From Bacteroidota bacterium (GTDB taxonomy: Bacteria > Bacteroidota > Bacteroidia > Palsa-965), in assembly GCA_020402865.1 (NCBI GenBank), contig JADBYT010000006.1, positions 124,001 to 188,000 on the forward strand: DNA of 64,000 bases, read 5' to 3'. Below are positions 17,607-25,726 of the stretch, piece by piece. The notes under the pieces were generated by a model. That model was given only the letters and a program-made list of their open reading frames with translations. It searched no databases and was not told the origin of the DNA. Within the stretch, counting starts at the first letter, position 1. Each line of letters opens with the position of its first letter. Both the position numbers and the translations under genes were made by a program.

Positions 17607-19141
17607 CAGATAAACGGCGGCGGCGCCGAGGGTGGCGGAGGCGGTGGTGGCGGCCCCTGCGGACTGCCGCCCCGGTTGTTGCGGTTGTTGCCGCCACGGC
17701 GGTTGTCGTTGCGGCGGTTGTTGTTTTGCTGTCCGCCCGGCTTGTTTTGCTGCGGAGGCTGGTTTTGCTGGGGTGGCTTGGGCTGGTTGCGCTGCTGCTG
17801 ATTTTGCTGCGGCGCATTCGTGTTACCCTGCTGCCCTTGCTGATTCTGGCGCGGCTGCTGATTTTGCTGCGGCGGCTTGGGCCCGCGCGGCTCCTGCGCT
17901 TTACGAGGCTGGTTTTGCTGGCCCTGCGGCTTGCGTTGTTGCTGACCTTGCTGCTGCTGCTGTTGCGGGGCATTGCCCTGCTTCTGCGCCTGCGGCAAAC
18001 GGTCGTCGCCGCCTTTTTTCTTTTTCTTCTTGTTGTTGCCCTTGCTGCGGTCGAAACGGGTGAGGCTGTCCTGCCCTACCACGTTTTCGAAGTCGGGCTC
18101 TTTCTTGCGCGGCTCGCTGGCGGCGGCTTCTACCAGTACTTCGGGCTTTTCGCCGTTTTTGTTGAGGGCAAGAATTTCCTTCACCCGGCTCACCGGCACG
18201 GGAATAAATTTATCGGGCTCATCAAAAAAGGTGTACCAGATGAGGCCTTTGAAAATGTCGGTTTTCTGGTGGCGTGCGCGCCCGCGTGCGGTTTCAATGT
18301 CCACCGAATCGGGGAAATGCTTGAGCGCGTCCATGTAGGTGTCCAGCTCGTAGTTGAGGCAGCATTTCAGTTTGCCGCATTGCCCGGCCAGTTTCAGCGG
18401 ATTGAGTGAAAGCTGCTGGTAGCGGGCGGCGCTGGTGGTTACGGAGCGGAAATCGGTAAGCCAGGTGGAGCAGCAGAGTTCGCGCCCGCAGGTGCCAATG
18501 CCGCCAAGGCGGGCTGCTTCCTGCCGCGCGCCTATCTGCTTCATTTCAATGCGTATGCGGAACTCATCGGCCATAATGCGGATCAGTTCGCGGAAATCCA
18601 CGCGGTCTTCGGCCGTGTAGTAGAAAATGGCTTTCGACTTATCGCCCTGGTATTCCACATCGCCAATTTTCATTTCCAGCCCCAGCTCCGAGGCCATCAC
18701 GCGTGAGCGCACCATCGTAGGCTTTTCAAGCGCCTGTGCCTCAAGCCATTTCTCAATATCGGCCGGCTTGGCCTTGCGGTAAATCTTTTTGAGTTCGGTC
18801 ACCTCGGCCTTCAGCCCGCGCCGCGCCATTTGCGTGCGCACCAGTTCGCCCGTAAGCGACACCGTGCCTATATCGTGCCCCGGCGAGGCTTCCACCGCCA
18901 CCACATCGCCCACGGCAAGGCTGTGGCCGGTTACGTTGCGGAAAAACTCCTTCCGGCTGTTTTTGAAGCGGATTTCAACCCCTTCAAACGCCTGCTGACC
19001 GCCCGGCAGTTCCATATTGGCCAGCCAGTCAAACACATTCAGCTTGTTGCAGCCGCCCGTGCCGCACGATCCGTTATTCCGGCAACCCGCCGGTGTACCC
19101 GTGCTGCAACCCCGTCCGCTTGAACATCCGCCACATCCCAT
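17606..19141 (-). CDS. ricT: PSP1/RicT-like protein with a long Q/P/N-rich tail
   Basis: The 511-residue protein has a Cys/Gly-rich N-terminus (GCSSGRGCSTG, then CGTGGCNKLNVFDWL) and a PSP1 domain. Its Cys signatures are CGRELCCSTWL and CGKLKCCLNYEL, which correspond to the Fe-S-associated RicT (YaaT) family. In Bacillus, RicT partners in RNA maturation; its role in Bacteroidota is less defined. From about residue 375 the protein becomes a 135-residue low-complexity region of Gln, Pro, Asn, Arg and Gly (repeated QQNQ and NRRG units), probably disordered and RNA-binding. A TATTTTTG promoter lies about 90 bases upstream, next to a G-quadruplex-prone tract. Confidence 0.9.
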   Translation of the reverse strand: MGCGGCSSGRGCSTGTPAGCRNNGSCGTGGCNKLNVFDWLANMELPGGQQAFEGVEIRFKNSRKEFFRNVTGHSLAVGDVVAVEASPGHDIGTVSLTGELVRTQMARRGLKAEVTELKKIYRKAKPADIEKWLEAQALEKPTMVRSRVMASELGLEMKIGDVEYQGDKSKAIFYYTAEDRVDFRELIRIMADEFRIRIEMKQIGARQEAARLGGIGTCGRELCCSTWLTDFRSVTTSAARYQQLSLNPLKLAGQCGKLKCCLNYELDTYMDALKHFPDSVDIETARGRARHQKTDIFKGLIWYTFFDEPDKFIPVPVSRVKEILALNKNGEKPEVLVEAAASEPRKKEPDFENVVGQDSLTRFDRSKGNNKKKKKKGGDDRLPQAQKQGNAPQQQQQQGQQQRKPQGQQNQPRKAQEPRGPKPPQQNQQPRQNQQGQQGNTNAPQQNQQQRNQPKPPQQNQPPQQNKPGGQQNNNRRNDNRRGGNNRNNRGGSPQGPPPPPPPPSAPPPFI

Positions 19142-19233
19142 AGTGCGCGTTGGTATATTGTGACAGCCCGGCCTGCTTGCGCAGGAGGCTGGTCTGGTTA
19201 TGATTTTATTGTGTAGTATGTAAGGGTAATTTG

Positions 19234-19241
19234 CAAAAATA
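19234..19241 (-). promoter_or_regulatory. Predicted -7 element for ricT-gldH
   Basis: The minus strand reads TATTTTTG, a full match to TAnnTTTG, giving a 5-prime leader of roughly 85 bases. The sequence immediately upstream on that strand is a series of C-runs (G-runs on the plus strand), so the promoter abuts a potential G-quadruplex. Confidence 0.45.
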
Positions 19242-19294
19242 GGGGTTTTTGTGAGCGGTGGGGGTTTTGGGGGGATTTTTGGGGTTTGGGGGGG
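19242..19294 (+). other. G-quadruplex-prone tract at the island edge
   Basis: Five runs of four or more G occur in 53 bases on the plus strand (19242-19245, 19260-19264, 19269-19274, 19281-19284, 19288-19294), separated mostly by short T-rich loops. This meets the usual G4 pattern. It sits between the divergent ricT promoter and the AT-rich island. The rest of the 19142-19519 gap has a TTGATA/TATCAA dyad near 19307-19327 and otherwise only AT-rich sequence. Confidence 0.6.
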
Positions 19295-19519
19295 CTTAGC
19301 TGATTTTTGATAGGTGGGTTTATCAATTCACGCTCGCTGTACGTGCGTATTTGGTATATCTGTTTTCAGAGTGTTTGTTTTACATAAAATATGTATATGA
19401 TATATCTTTTGCAATATTGTGATGTATGTCTTATATTTATTTTTTTAAACAAACAGAGACCATATTTAGTGGTAATACTATATTTGAGAGTTGAGAGAAT
19501 GCTAATACAATATAAAATT

Positions 19520-20572
19520 ATGCCATTAACAAGAGAAGATAGAATTAAAACAGTTTACGGAGGGGGTGGACATGTTGTAATACTGGGAGCTGGTGCTAGT
19601 ATTGCTTCAACATTCCGAAATCCTGAACTTGGTGGGAAACAACTTCCATCAATGGAGAATTTTGTTGAAATCGTAGGTTTAAATGATATTGTTGAATCAT
19701 TACCAGAGAATTTGCAAGCAAAAAATTTTGAAGAATTATACAGTAAACTTCATAAAGACAATCCTAATTCTGATGCTATAATTGAAGTTGAAAAAAGAGT
19801 CTATAGCTACTTTAGTGAAATGCAACTTCCAGACGAGGCTACAATATATGACTACCTCGTTTTATCATTAAGGCCTAGGGATTTGATTGCTACATTTAAC
19901 TGGGATCCGCTCTTGTATCAAGCATTTTGCAGAAACAAAAAAATTGCGGACATGCCTAGGCTTTCGTTTCTGCATGGCAATGTTGCGATTGGATATAGTA
20001 CAGAAGACAAAAGATGCGGGCCCGTTGGATACCAAGCAAGACGAGAAGGAGGAGTATTCGAACCGACAAAACTGCTATATCCTGTAGAACAAAAAAACTA
20101 TAACCAAAACGAGTTTATTAAAATGGAATGGGAACGTGTGAAATACTGGCTCCAATCTGAAAGTACTAAACGAGTTACAATATTTGGTTACGGAGCTCCC
20201 AAAACTGATGTAGAAGCAATCACACTTATGAATGACGCATATGGAACAGCAAATAAGAGAAATATGGAGCAATTTGAAATAATTGATATAAAGGCGGAGG
20301 ATGCTGCAATTAAATCTTGGGAAGGATTTATTCATTCCCATCATTACGACTATAGCACAGATTACTTCAAATCATCTCTTGCATATAATCCAAGACGAAC
20401 CTTTGAAAGCTATCACCAACATAATTTGCCAATTTCAATTGATGAGGCGTTTAGCGAATCCAATCCAATTCCTTCTGATATAAAAAGATTGGAGGATCTT
20501 TGGGATTGGCACAAAGATTTGATTGAAGCAGAAAATCAATGGAAGAAAGCACACCCTGATGTCGAACTTTAA
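19520..20572 (+). CDS. SIR2-like protein A (candidate defence NADase/sensor)
   Basis: Starting at the ATG of MPLTREDR gives 350 residues. The frame is open further upstream (ATGs at 19391 and 19499), but that extension is hydrophobic and unlike the family. The SIR2-like fold is supported by the N-terminal nucleotide-binding loop VVILGAGAS (about 19-27), the TFNWDP motif (125-130, equivalent to the conserved T-x-N-x-D) and the SFLHGN motif, whose H152 matches the catalytic His position. Later, TIFGYGAPKTD resembles the SIR2 C-terminal GYG motif. Many such proteins degrade NAD+ on phage infection. It is first in an AT-rich plus-strand cluster, 14 bp before a small membrane protein. The exact subfamily is not identified. 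Confidence 0.8.
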   Translation: MPLTREDRIKTVYGGGGHVVILGAGASIASTFRNPELGGKQLPSMENFVEIVGLNDIVESLPENLQAKNFEELYSKLHKDNPNSDAIIEVEKRVYSYFSEMQLPDEATIYDYLVLSLRPRDLIATFNWDPLLYQAFCRNKKIADMPRLSFLHGNVAIGYSTEDKRCGPVGYQARREGGVFEPTKLLYPVEQKNYNQNEFIKMEWERVKYWLQSESTKRVTIFGYGAPKTDVEAITLMNDAYGTANKRNMEQFEIIDIKAEDAAIKSWEGFIHSHHYDYSTDYFKSSLAYNPRRTFESYHQHNLPISIDEAFSESNPIPSDIKRLEDLWDWHKDLIEAENQWKKAHPDVEL

Positions 20573-20586
20573 AATAATTAGCTAAA

Positions 20587-21288
20587 ATGATTAAATCAAT
20601 TTTTTCTTTTTTATACAAAAAGGATGAATCTGTAATGACAGAAATATCCGAGGAAGAGTACTTAAAAATATTTGTTAAGGGACGCAAGAAGGAGGAAATC
20701 GAGGTAGCATATAGGCAGGCGTGGCAAGCTAAGAACTTTGAAATCGATAATTATTGGAAGCGAACAAACTATTTTTGGGCATTTCAAGTTGCCTCTTTTG
20801 CCGGATATTTTTCTGTTCTTGGATCAAACGCTTACAAAACTAACCCCCAAGTTCTATTTTTTGTTACTTGCATCGGTTTTATTACTTCACTTGCATGGAC
20901 ATTTATTAACCAAGGAAGCAAGACTTGGCAACGTCATTGGGAGATTCATGTAGACATGTTAGAAAATGAGATTACAGGACCACTATATAAAATTGTTACA
21001 GAGAAAAAGACTTTTTCGGTTTCCAAAATTAATGACATTGTTAGCCGATTTATTGTTTGCATTTGGGTAATCCTATCAGGCAAATATTTGTTCGAGCATG
21101 TGACTTTTAATTATACAACCCCCCAAAATATTGAGTTTCAAATTTGGGCTGGCATTCTTGTCACTTTATATTTTACAGGAGCAATGTATTTTGGACATGG
21201 ACGAGGAAGATTTGGACATCGTAACGTTAAATTTTATAGAAGAACGTTTTCTAATGGCAATAAAACTACGGAAGGACAGCCAGAATAA
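20587..21288 (+). CDS. RipA-like small polytopic membrane protein
   Basis: A 233-residue protein. A short charged N-terminus leads into the segment AWQAKNFEIDNYWKRTNYFW, followed by TM1 (about 61-80), TM2 (88-108), the FINQGSKTWQRHWEIHVDMLE stretch, and TM3-TM4 (about 151-168 and 185-202). This layout resembles the RipA-family octameric membrane proteins, which I recognise from their YWKR-x-x-YFW and NxGSKxWQxxWExHVDxLE patterns. It follows the SIR2-like gene A by 14 bp, so the two form a likely operon. By analogy with conflict systems that pair a nucleotide sensor or enzyme with a 2-4 TM effector, it may be the membrane effector or a regulator, but this is inference. Confidence 0.72.
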   Translation: MIKSIFSFLYKKDESVMTEISEEEYLKIFVKGRKKEEIEVAYRQAWQAKNFEIDNYWKRTNYFWAFQVASFAGYFSVLGSNAYKTNPQVLFFVTCIGFITSLAWTFINQGSKTWQRHWEIHVDMLENEITGPLYKIVTEKKTFSVSKINDIVSRFIVCIWVILSGKYLFEHVTFNYTTPQNIEFQIWAGILVTLYFTGAMYFGHGRGRFGHRNVKFYRRTFSNGNKTTEGQPE

Positions 21289-21398
21289 AATGTACTACTG
21301 CAAATACTGCTATAACAATGGTATAACGAATTACACAATACGACTGACCGATTCGAAATTTGAATATCAACAACCACGTCACGAATCCATTCAATAAA

Positions 21399-22457
21399 AT
21401 GAGCATAGATAAAATATATACCTATGACGAAGTAATAAAGTCGCTTAATGCAAAGAAACGACAGAAACACTTATTGCTTGGCAATGGTTTTAGTATGTCT
21501 TATGATTCGGGCATTTTTTCATACAATGCTCTAAGCAAATTTTTAGAAAACCTTGACAACGATATTCTGCAAAAGCTATTTCAGATAATCAAAACCAGCA
21601 ACTTTGAATTGTTGATGGAACAATTGGATAATGTGGCACAAATTGCAGAAGTTTTTGGAGCAGACAGAAAGGTTGTTCAGAATATCAGAAACGCAACTGA
21701 AGCTCTTAAAGAAAGCCTAATTGATGCTATTAAAGAATTGCATCCTGAACACGTTTTTTCAGTTCCAGAAGAAAAAAGCAAATCCTGTGCAGCATTTCTA
21801 TATTCTTTTCTTGCAGGGGGAGGACAAATTTTTACAACAAATTACGATTTGCTTTTATATTGGGTGTTAATGCGAAATGAAATAGAAAATGCTATTGATG
21901 GATTTGGCCGGGATGTGGAGGAAAGTGACAATTGGATTCAAGAAGATGAAAGACAATACTCTGAACTCCGTTGGGGCAAATACAAAAGCATACAAACTGT
22001 TCACTACTTACATGGTGCATTGCAATTATTCGATACAGGTATAGATATAATCAAAGAAGAATACACAAACGAACATTTTTTATTAGAAAACATTAAGACC
22101 CGAATGGAGAAAAAGGAATATCCGATTTTCGTAACGGCTGGGAATGGCAATGAAAAACTTTCCCATATTGTTCACAATAAGTATTTAGCTAATTGTTACG
22201 AAAGCCTTAGTACAATTGGTGGTTCGCTGATTTGTTATGGTTTTGGCTTCGGCAATTATGACGAACACATTATTGCAGCAATAAACAAAGCAGCAAAGAA
22301 ACGTAAAGACGAAAACGAAAAATGGCTCCCATTTCTTGCGAGTGTATATATCGGCGTATATTCAGACGCAGATTTGAAACATATAAAATCAATAGAAAAG
22401 AAATTCAAAGTTCCCGTTCGTTTGTACGATGCAAGAACTGTAAATGTTTGGAGTTAA
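21399..22457 (+). CDS. DUF4917-type SIR2-like protein B
   Basis: The ATG at 21399 (MSIDKIYTYDEV) gives 352 residues; an in-frame ATG at 21360 would add 13 atypical residues. The SIR2-like signatures are HLLLGNGFSMSYD (GNGFS at 28-32), FTTNYDLLLYW (TTNYD at 146-150) and VHYLHGALQLF (H205). SLICYGFGFGNYDEHI lies near the C-terminus. The pattern matches DUF4917, a family seen in accessory and defence-associated loci. It is not closely similar to protein A, so it is not a recent duplicate. It is followed after 12 bp by another membrane protein, repeating the gene order of the first pair. Confidence 0.82.
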   Translation: MSIDKIYTYDEVIKSLNAKKRQKHLLLGNGFSMSYDSGIFSYNALSKFLENLDNDILQKLFQIIKTSNFELLMEQLDNVAQIAEVFGADRKVVQNIRNATEALKESLIDAIKELHPEHVFSVPEEKSKSCAAFLYSFLAGGGQIFTTNYDLLLYWVLMRNEIENAIDGFGRDVEESDNWIQEDERQYSELRWGKYKSIQTVHYLHGALQLFDTGIDIIKEEYTNEHFLLENIKTRMEKKEYPIFVTAGNGNEKLSHIVHNKYLANCYESLSTIGGSLICYGFGFGNYDEHIIAAINKAAKKRKDENEKWLPFLASVYIGVYSDADLKHIKSIEKKFKVPVRLYDARTVNVWS

Positions 22458-22469
22458 TTGAACAATTAA

Positions 22470-23210
22470 ATGAACGAAATATTTATCATAGCTGGTGATT
22501 ATTTAAAGGGGAAATCCGTTTATCCTAAGCTTCGTAGGGGACTAAATTTGCTTTTTAACATCAGCATTGCCTCATTCGTTTATGAAAAGTTTTACGGAAA
22601 TTATACTTGGCTCAACTATAATGATTACAAAGGCATTTTAAACTTTTTCGTTAAAGGTAATTTTTTCATTCCGTTAAGTATTTTTTTTGTTGTTTATATC
22701 TTGACACAATTTATATCTTTAACATTTTTCGTTGCGTTAAATCATTTTAAGACAATTAAAATAACTAGAGAAATTCTGCAATACCAATTCAAAAAAGAAA
22801 AAATTGATGCACGTTTAAATGAAATAAACAAAGTTTCAAAATATGTAAGTCCTGTTAAATTGACAAAAAAAACAATGCTTGAAATGTATCAGGAATTGAG
22901 AAACCACATTACACCTGAAGCATTTGAAGAAATTGAAAAAAGCCTGAAAGAGCCAAAACAAAATCTAGAGGCCAACTTCACTATGTCCTTTAGAATGATG
23001 TTAGCAATAACTATTTACTTTTTTTCAATTCCTGAGTTCGGCTGGTTGTTATACATAACAGCTATGGTAATTCTAATTATTGGAATGTATGTACTCATGA
23101 TTTCATACCGTTTCCTTGACATAATTCCAACGCTAATGAGAAAGTTACATCATCAAGCGGAAGAATACTTAAAATTACATACAAAAAAAGCGAATGAGAA
23201 TAATACATAA
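22470..23210 (+). CDS. Polytopic membrane protein paired with SIR2-like protein B
   Basis: A 246-residue protein of unrecognised family. Hydrophobic segments occur at about 24-42, 64-91 and a broad 175-215 region (probably two helices). Between them lies a charged, helical cytoplasmic stretch (about 95-172) rich in Lys and Glu. It begins 12 bp after the DUF4917-type gene and has the same AT-rich composition. The sequence does not resemble the first pair's RipA-like protein, but the architecture (a small 4-TM protein downstream of a SIR2-like gene) is the same, which suggests an equivalent effector or partner role. Confidence 0.7.
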   Translation: MNEIFIIAGDYLKGKSVYPKLRRGLNLLFNISIASFVYEKFYGNYTWLNYNDYKGILNFFVKGNFFIPLSIFFVVYILTQFISLTFFVALNHFKTIKITREILQYQFKKEKIDARLNEINKVSKYVSPVKLTKKTMLEMYQELRNHITPEAFEEIEKSLKEPKQNLEANFTMSFRMMLAITIYFFSIPEFGWLLYITAMVILIIGMYVLMISYRFLDIIPTLMRKLHHQAEEYLKLHTKKANENNT

Positions 23211-23450
23211 ATCAAATTCCCCACCAACACTACAATGACATAAAAACTTAATGTTGACAATGGATATCGCAGTTGACGAAAAAAAAACACTGGCTATAAC
23301 AGCAACTAGCCAAAAGGCTGGACTTCCTACTTAGCAGATACATTAGTGCAAAACAAAAGTGCTGTTGTCCGAATTTATTTTATTGATAAAAGTCTCGTCC
23401 TTTGAGTAGATGCAAAACCGCTTTAAGAAACCATCCGGACAGAATAAATC
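23211..23450. other. Non-coding gap between membrane gene B and SIR2-like gene C
   Basis: This is 240 AT-rich bases with no convincing ORF. It contains GGCTATAACAGC followed by a short AGCC-AAAA-GGCT hairpin (about 23303-23324). The spacing suggests that gene C has its own promoter or was acquired separately, but no TAnnTTTG element was identified. Confidence 0.4.
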
Positions 23451-24407
23451 ATGACAAAGACTTTATTGATAATTGGCGCGGGGACAAGCATGAGTATTCA
23501 TAGCTCCTTCCCTTCCGGAATACAACTAGCTAATTTAATCGACGTTCATTTAATTACGACAAAGAAAAAAACGCACGAGAAAGAATGTCCATATATTTCT
23601 CCGATGATAAATGAAGCATTCAGGATATTTAAGCCTAACATCAATGCCTTCGACAAAACAATTGACAAACTTAAAGTAGAACTTTGGGCTTATGTTCAAG
23701 AATATTATTACAATGATGTTGGAACAGGAACTGTTACGCAAATTTCAGTTGACAATTTAATTTCCGATAAGTTCAATAACAATACAGATATAACCAATCT
23801 TGCAAAACATTGCATTGCTTACCATCTAAAAGGACAGGAAAACGCTTATATACGAAAAATAAATTCTTCTGGACACATTAAGGCTGACACATGGGTAGAC
23901 CATTTATTTACTCTTTTACATTCAAGAGGTTGGAGTTATGACGATATTCAAAAAAAATTTCGAGTGATCTCGTTCAATTACGAAAGACTGTTTGAGTATT
24001 TATCGTGTAAAGCGATAAAGAAAACTTACAACGAAGACTTAAATCATCTTCAAAACATCGAATATATCTACGGTCGCATTGGTTCACTCGCAGACGTTCC
24101 TTTTGAGGACAACAATGACGTCACAGACAAAATGAAAGACTGCTTCAAAAAAATTATGTTAATTGGCGAGCGAAACAACATTGCAAATAAACCACAACTC
24201 GACACGTATGAAAAAGTTTTATTCGTTGGCTTCGGTTATGACAAGAACAACCTCACTGATACCCTTTCCATCAACTTGGTCAAAAAAGCAAAACTATTAG
24301 GGATGTGTCGTAATAAATCAAAATTGTACCAAGACGTCGAAAGAGATTATAAAATAAATATTACGACTCATAAGACGATTGAGGACTTTCTAAATGAAAA
24401 TCTATAA
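23451..24407 (+). CDS. SIR2-like protein C, lacking the usual catalytic His
   Basis: A 318-residue protein beginning TLLIIGAGTSMSI (GAGTS at 9-13, nucleotide-binding loop). It contains VISFNYERLFEYL (SFNYE at 174-178, the T/S-F-N-Y-D/E motif) and EYIYGRIGSL (205-213), where related proteins usually have a histidine two residues before YG or in LHG; here the position is Tyr. A late VLFVGFGYDKNNL resembles the SIR2 GYG/GFG motif. It may be a nucleotide-binding sensor rather than an active NADase. It is the third, distinct SIR2-like protein in the same AT-rich cluster, but it is separated by 240 bp and has no membrane partner downstream. Confidence 0.72.
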   Translation: MTKTLLIIGAGTSMSIHSSFPSGIQLANLIDVHLITTKKKTHEKECPYISPMINEAFRIFKPNINAFDKTIDKLKVELWAYVQEYYYNDVGTGTVTQISVDNLISDKFNNNTDITNLAKHCIAYHLKGQENAYIRKINSSGHIKADTWVDHLFTLLHSRGWSYDDIQKKFRVISFNYERLFEYLSCKAIKKTYNEDLNHLQNIEYIYGRIGSLADVPFEDNNDVTDKMKDCFKKIMLIGERNNIANKPQLDTYEKVLFVGFGYDKNNLTDTLSINLVKKAKLLGMCRNKSKLYQDVERDYKINITTHKTIEDFLNENL

Positions 24408-24692
24408 CCTGTGTGCGGATGGCAACCTATGATAGCAGCTACTTGCAATTTATTGTGGGTTAGGTTCAAATGCGTAAATTCAACTTAGCAAAAAATGCGA
24501 TTATCTGCAGAACATCACAGGCAAGCGTAAGATGCCCCACAACATACAAATCAAAAACGAGCGAACACAACTAAGCTAAACGAAGCAGCAAAACTCTTTT
24601 TTTGCCGAAACACGAAGTTCCGCTTTTTGCAATTCATTTTTGCACAAAAAATCAAAACACCCGCTCCGGTCTTTTTTACGTCACAATCGCGT
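24408..24692. other. Right-hand junction of the SIR2 island
   Basis: About 285 bases without a supported gene. Composition changes from AT-rich to the C/A-rich sequence of the next minus-strand gene around 24600. A TATAACCTGTGTGCGGATGG stretch directly follows the SIR2-C stop. No direct repeat of the left junction, tRNA or integrase was found. Confidence 0.4.
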
Positions 24693-25427
24693 TTACAATT
24701 TCACAAACCGCATCACAGCATTTCCACACCGCACAAAATAAACCCCATCCACCAACTCCCCCACCCCAATTTCCCCCGAAGCATCAGCCACCAACACCAA
24801 CTGCCCCGCCGCCGAATACACACGCACCACTTCACCCGCCGGCAAATTACGAATGCGGATTACATCGCACGCCGGATTGGGATAAAGCGCAGGCAACGCA
24901 GCCGTGTGCGCAGCACCGTTTGAAAGCGTGAGGCAACTGTTGGCCAGAAACACGCCCAGCGGATACGTTTGCAGGCTGCTGCTGGTAACCGGCCCCTGCA
25001 CATACCCGTTATTCACCCGCAACCCATACACGCCGCAAAAGGAAAGCTGATAATCTGTTGCCGACTCCAGATTGGGCGGGTATTGCGGATTGACCATTAC
25101 ATTGCCGAACGTATCGCACTGCTGAAGGGCGAGAATAAGCGTATCGCCATTGCCGAACGAGGCGGTGTACACCCGGCAAAGCCCGCCGTGATCGCCCCAC
25201 ACAAGCAGCGTGTCGGGCGGTGTGAGGCCGCTGAGCACGGAAATTACACGCACATACATACCATAGTGATAATCCGATACTTTTTCGGCCATAATCACGG
25301 TGCGTATGGTGGTATCGGTGCTTAGTGTAAGGCAATAATTATCGGGCGAATTTGGCGCACACGTGCAGGCCCTGCTGCCCGGCGGCAACAACGTAAGCAC
25401 AGCAAAAAGCAGGAAAATGTGTTTCAT
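24693..25427 (-). CDS. Secreted T9SS-sorted protein with CTCAP N-terminus
   Basis: A 244-residue exported protein. The signal peptide KHIFLLFAVLTLLPPGSRA is followed by CTCAPNSPDNYC, a Cys pattern like netrin/TIMP-type (NTR) domains. The Cys-containing middle (CRVYTASFGNGDTL, CDTFGN, SFCGVYG) agrees with a small disulfide-bonded beta domain. The C-terminal 75 residues form a T9SS type A sorting domain: ALYPNPACDVIRIRNLPAGEVVRVYSAAG, then GVYFVRCGNAVMRFVKL. It should be secreted and surface-anchored or released. Its role is unknown. It stands alone next to the SIR2 island with normal host-like composition. Confidence 0.82.
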   Translation of the reverse strand: MKHIFLLFAVLTLLPPGSRACTCAPNSPDNYCLTLSTDTTIRTVIMAEKVSDYHYGMYVRVISVLSGLTPPDTLLVWGDHGGLCRVYTASFGNGDTLILALQQCDTFGNVMVNPQYPPNLESATDYQLSFCGVYGLRVNNGYVQGPVTSSSLQTYPLGVFLANSCLTLSNGAAHTAALPALYPNPACDVIRIRNLPAGEVVRVYSAAGQLVLVADASGEIGVGELVDGVYFVRCGNAVMRFVKL

Positions 25428-25507
25428 GGGGTAAATTTTGCCGGAAGGTAAAACAACTATCGCGGCTGCAAAAAGGATGCGCGCAATTTTTCAGAAAATC
25501 AAAATTT

Positions 25508-25643
25508 GGAGCGAACCGGCTGATTCATTAAAAAACCGTATGGCTCCGGTGTTCCGCTCCAATGCAGCACCGCAACAGAAAAAACATGCTGCCCGAAACT
25601 GCATTTCCACTGCACCCCGGGCTAGAAACCAAATCCTTCCGGC
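25508..25643 (+). repeat. Dispersed intergenic repeat, copy A
   Basis: It begins GGAGCGAACCG and has the internal TAAAAAACCG and GGCTCC marks. A hairpin follows with ATGCAG and CTGCAT arms, then TTTCCACT, and it ends with GGGCTAGAAA and a CCGGC tail. The same ordered marks occur in three other gaps (29621-29804, 38443-38583, 45879-46007). It fills most of the 25428-25726 gap between the divergent T9SS gene and the IPExxxVDY gene. Confidence 0.6.
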
Positions 25644-25709
25644 ATTCCAAAATACCTTATCCTTCCGTTAATTTCTGTGCAAATTCCCCCCAAAACCCCA
25701 AAAGCCCCG

Positions 25710-25717
25710 TATCTTTA
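25710..25717 (+). promoter_or_regulatory. Possible -7 element for the IPExxxVDY gene
   Basis: TATCTTTA, one mismatch from TAnnTTTG, lies 9 bases before the chosen ATG. It supports the start at 25727 rather than the upstream in-frame ATG at 25562. Confidence 0.35.
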
Positions 25718-25726
25718 CCTGTCTGC

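Noticed and set aside
19391-19519. N-terminal extension of SIR2-like protein A
   Set aside because: It is open and hydrophobic and could be a TM anchor, but it is very AT-rich and has no counterpart in related proteins; retained only as a possibility.
25562-25726. N-terminal extension of the IPExxxVDY gene
   Set aside because: The extra 55 codons run through a dispersed repeat and lie upstream of a promoter-like element; family proteins begin near the chosen Met.
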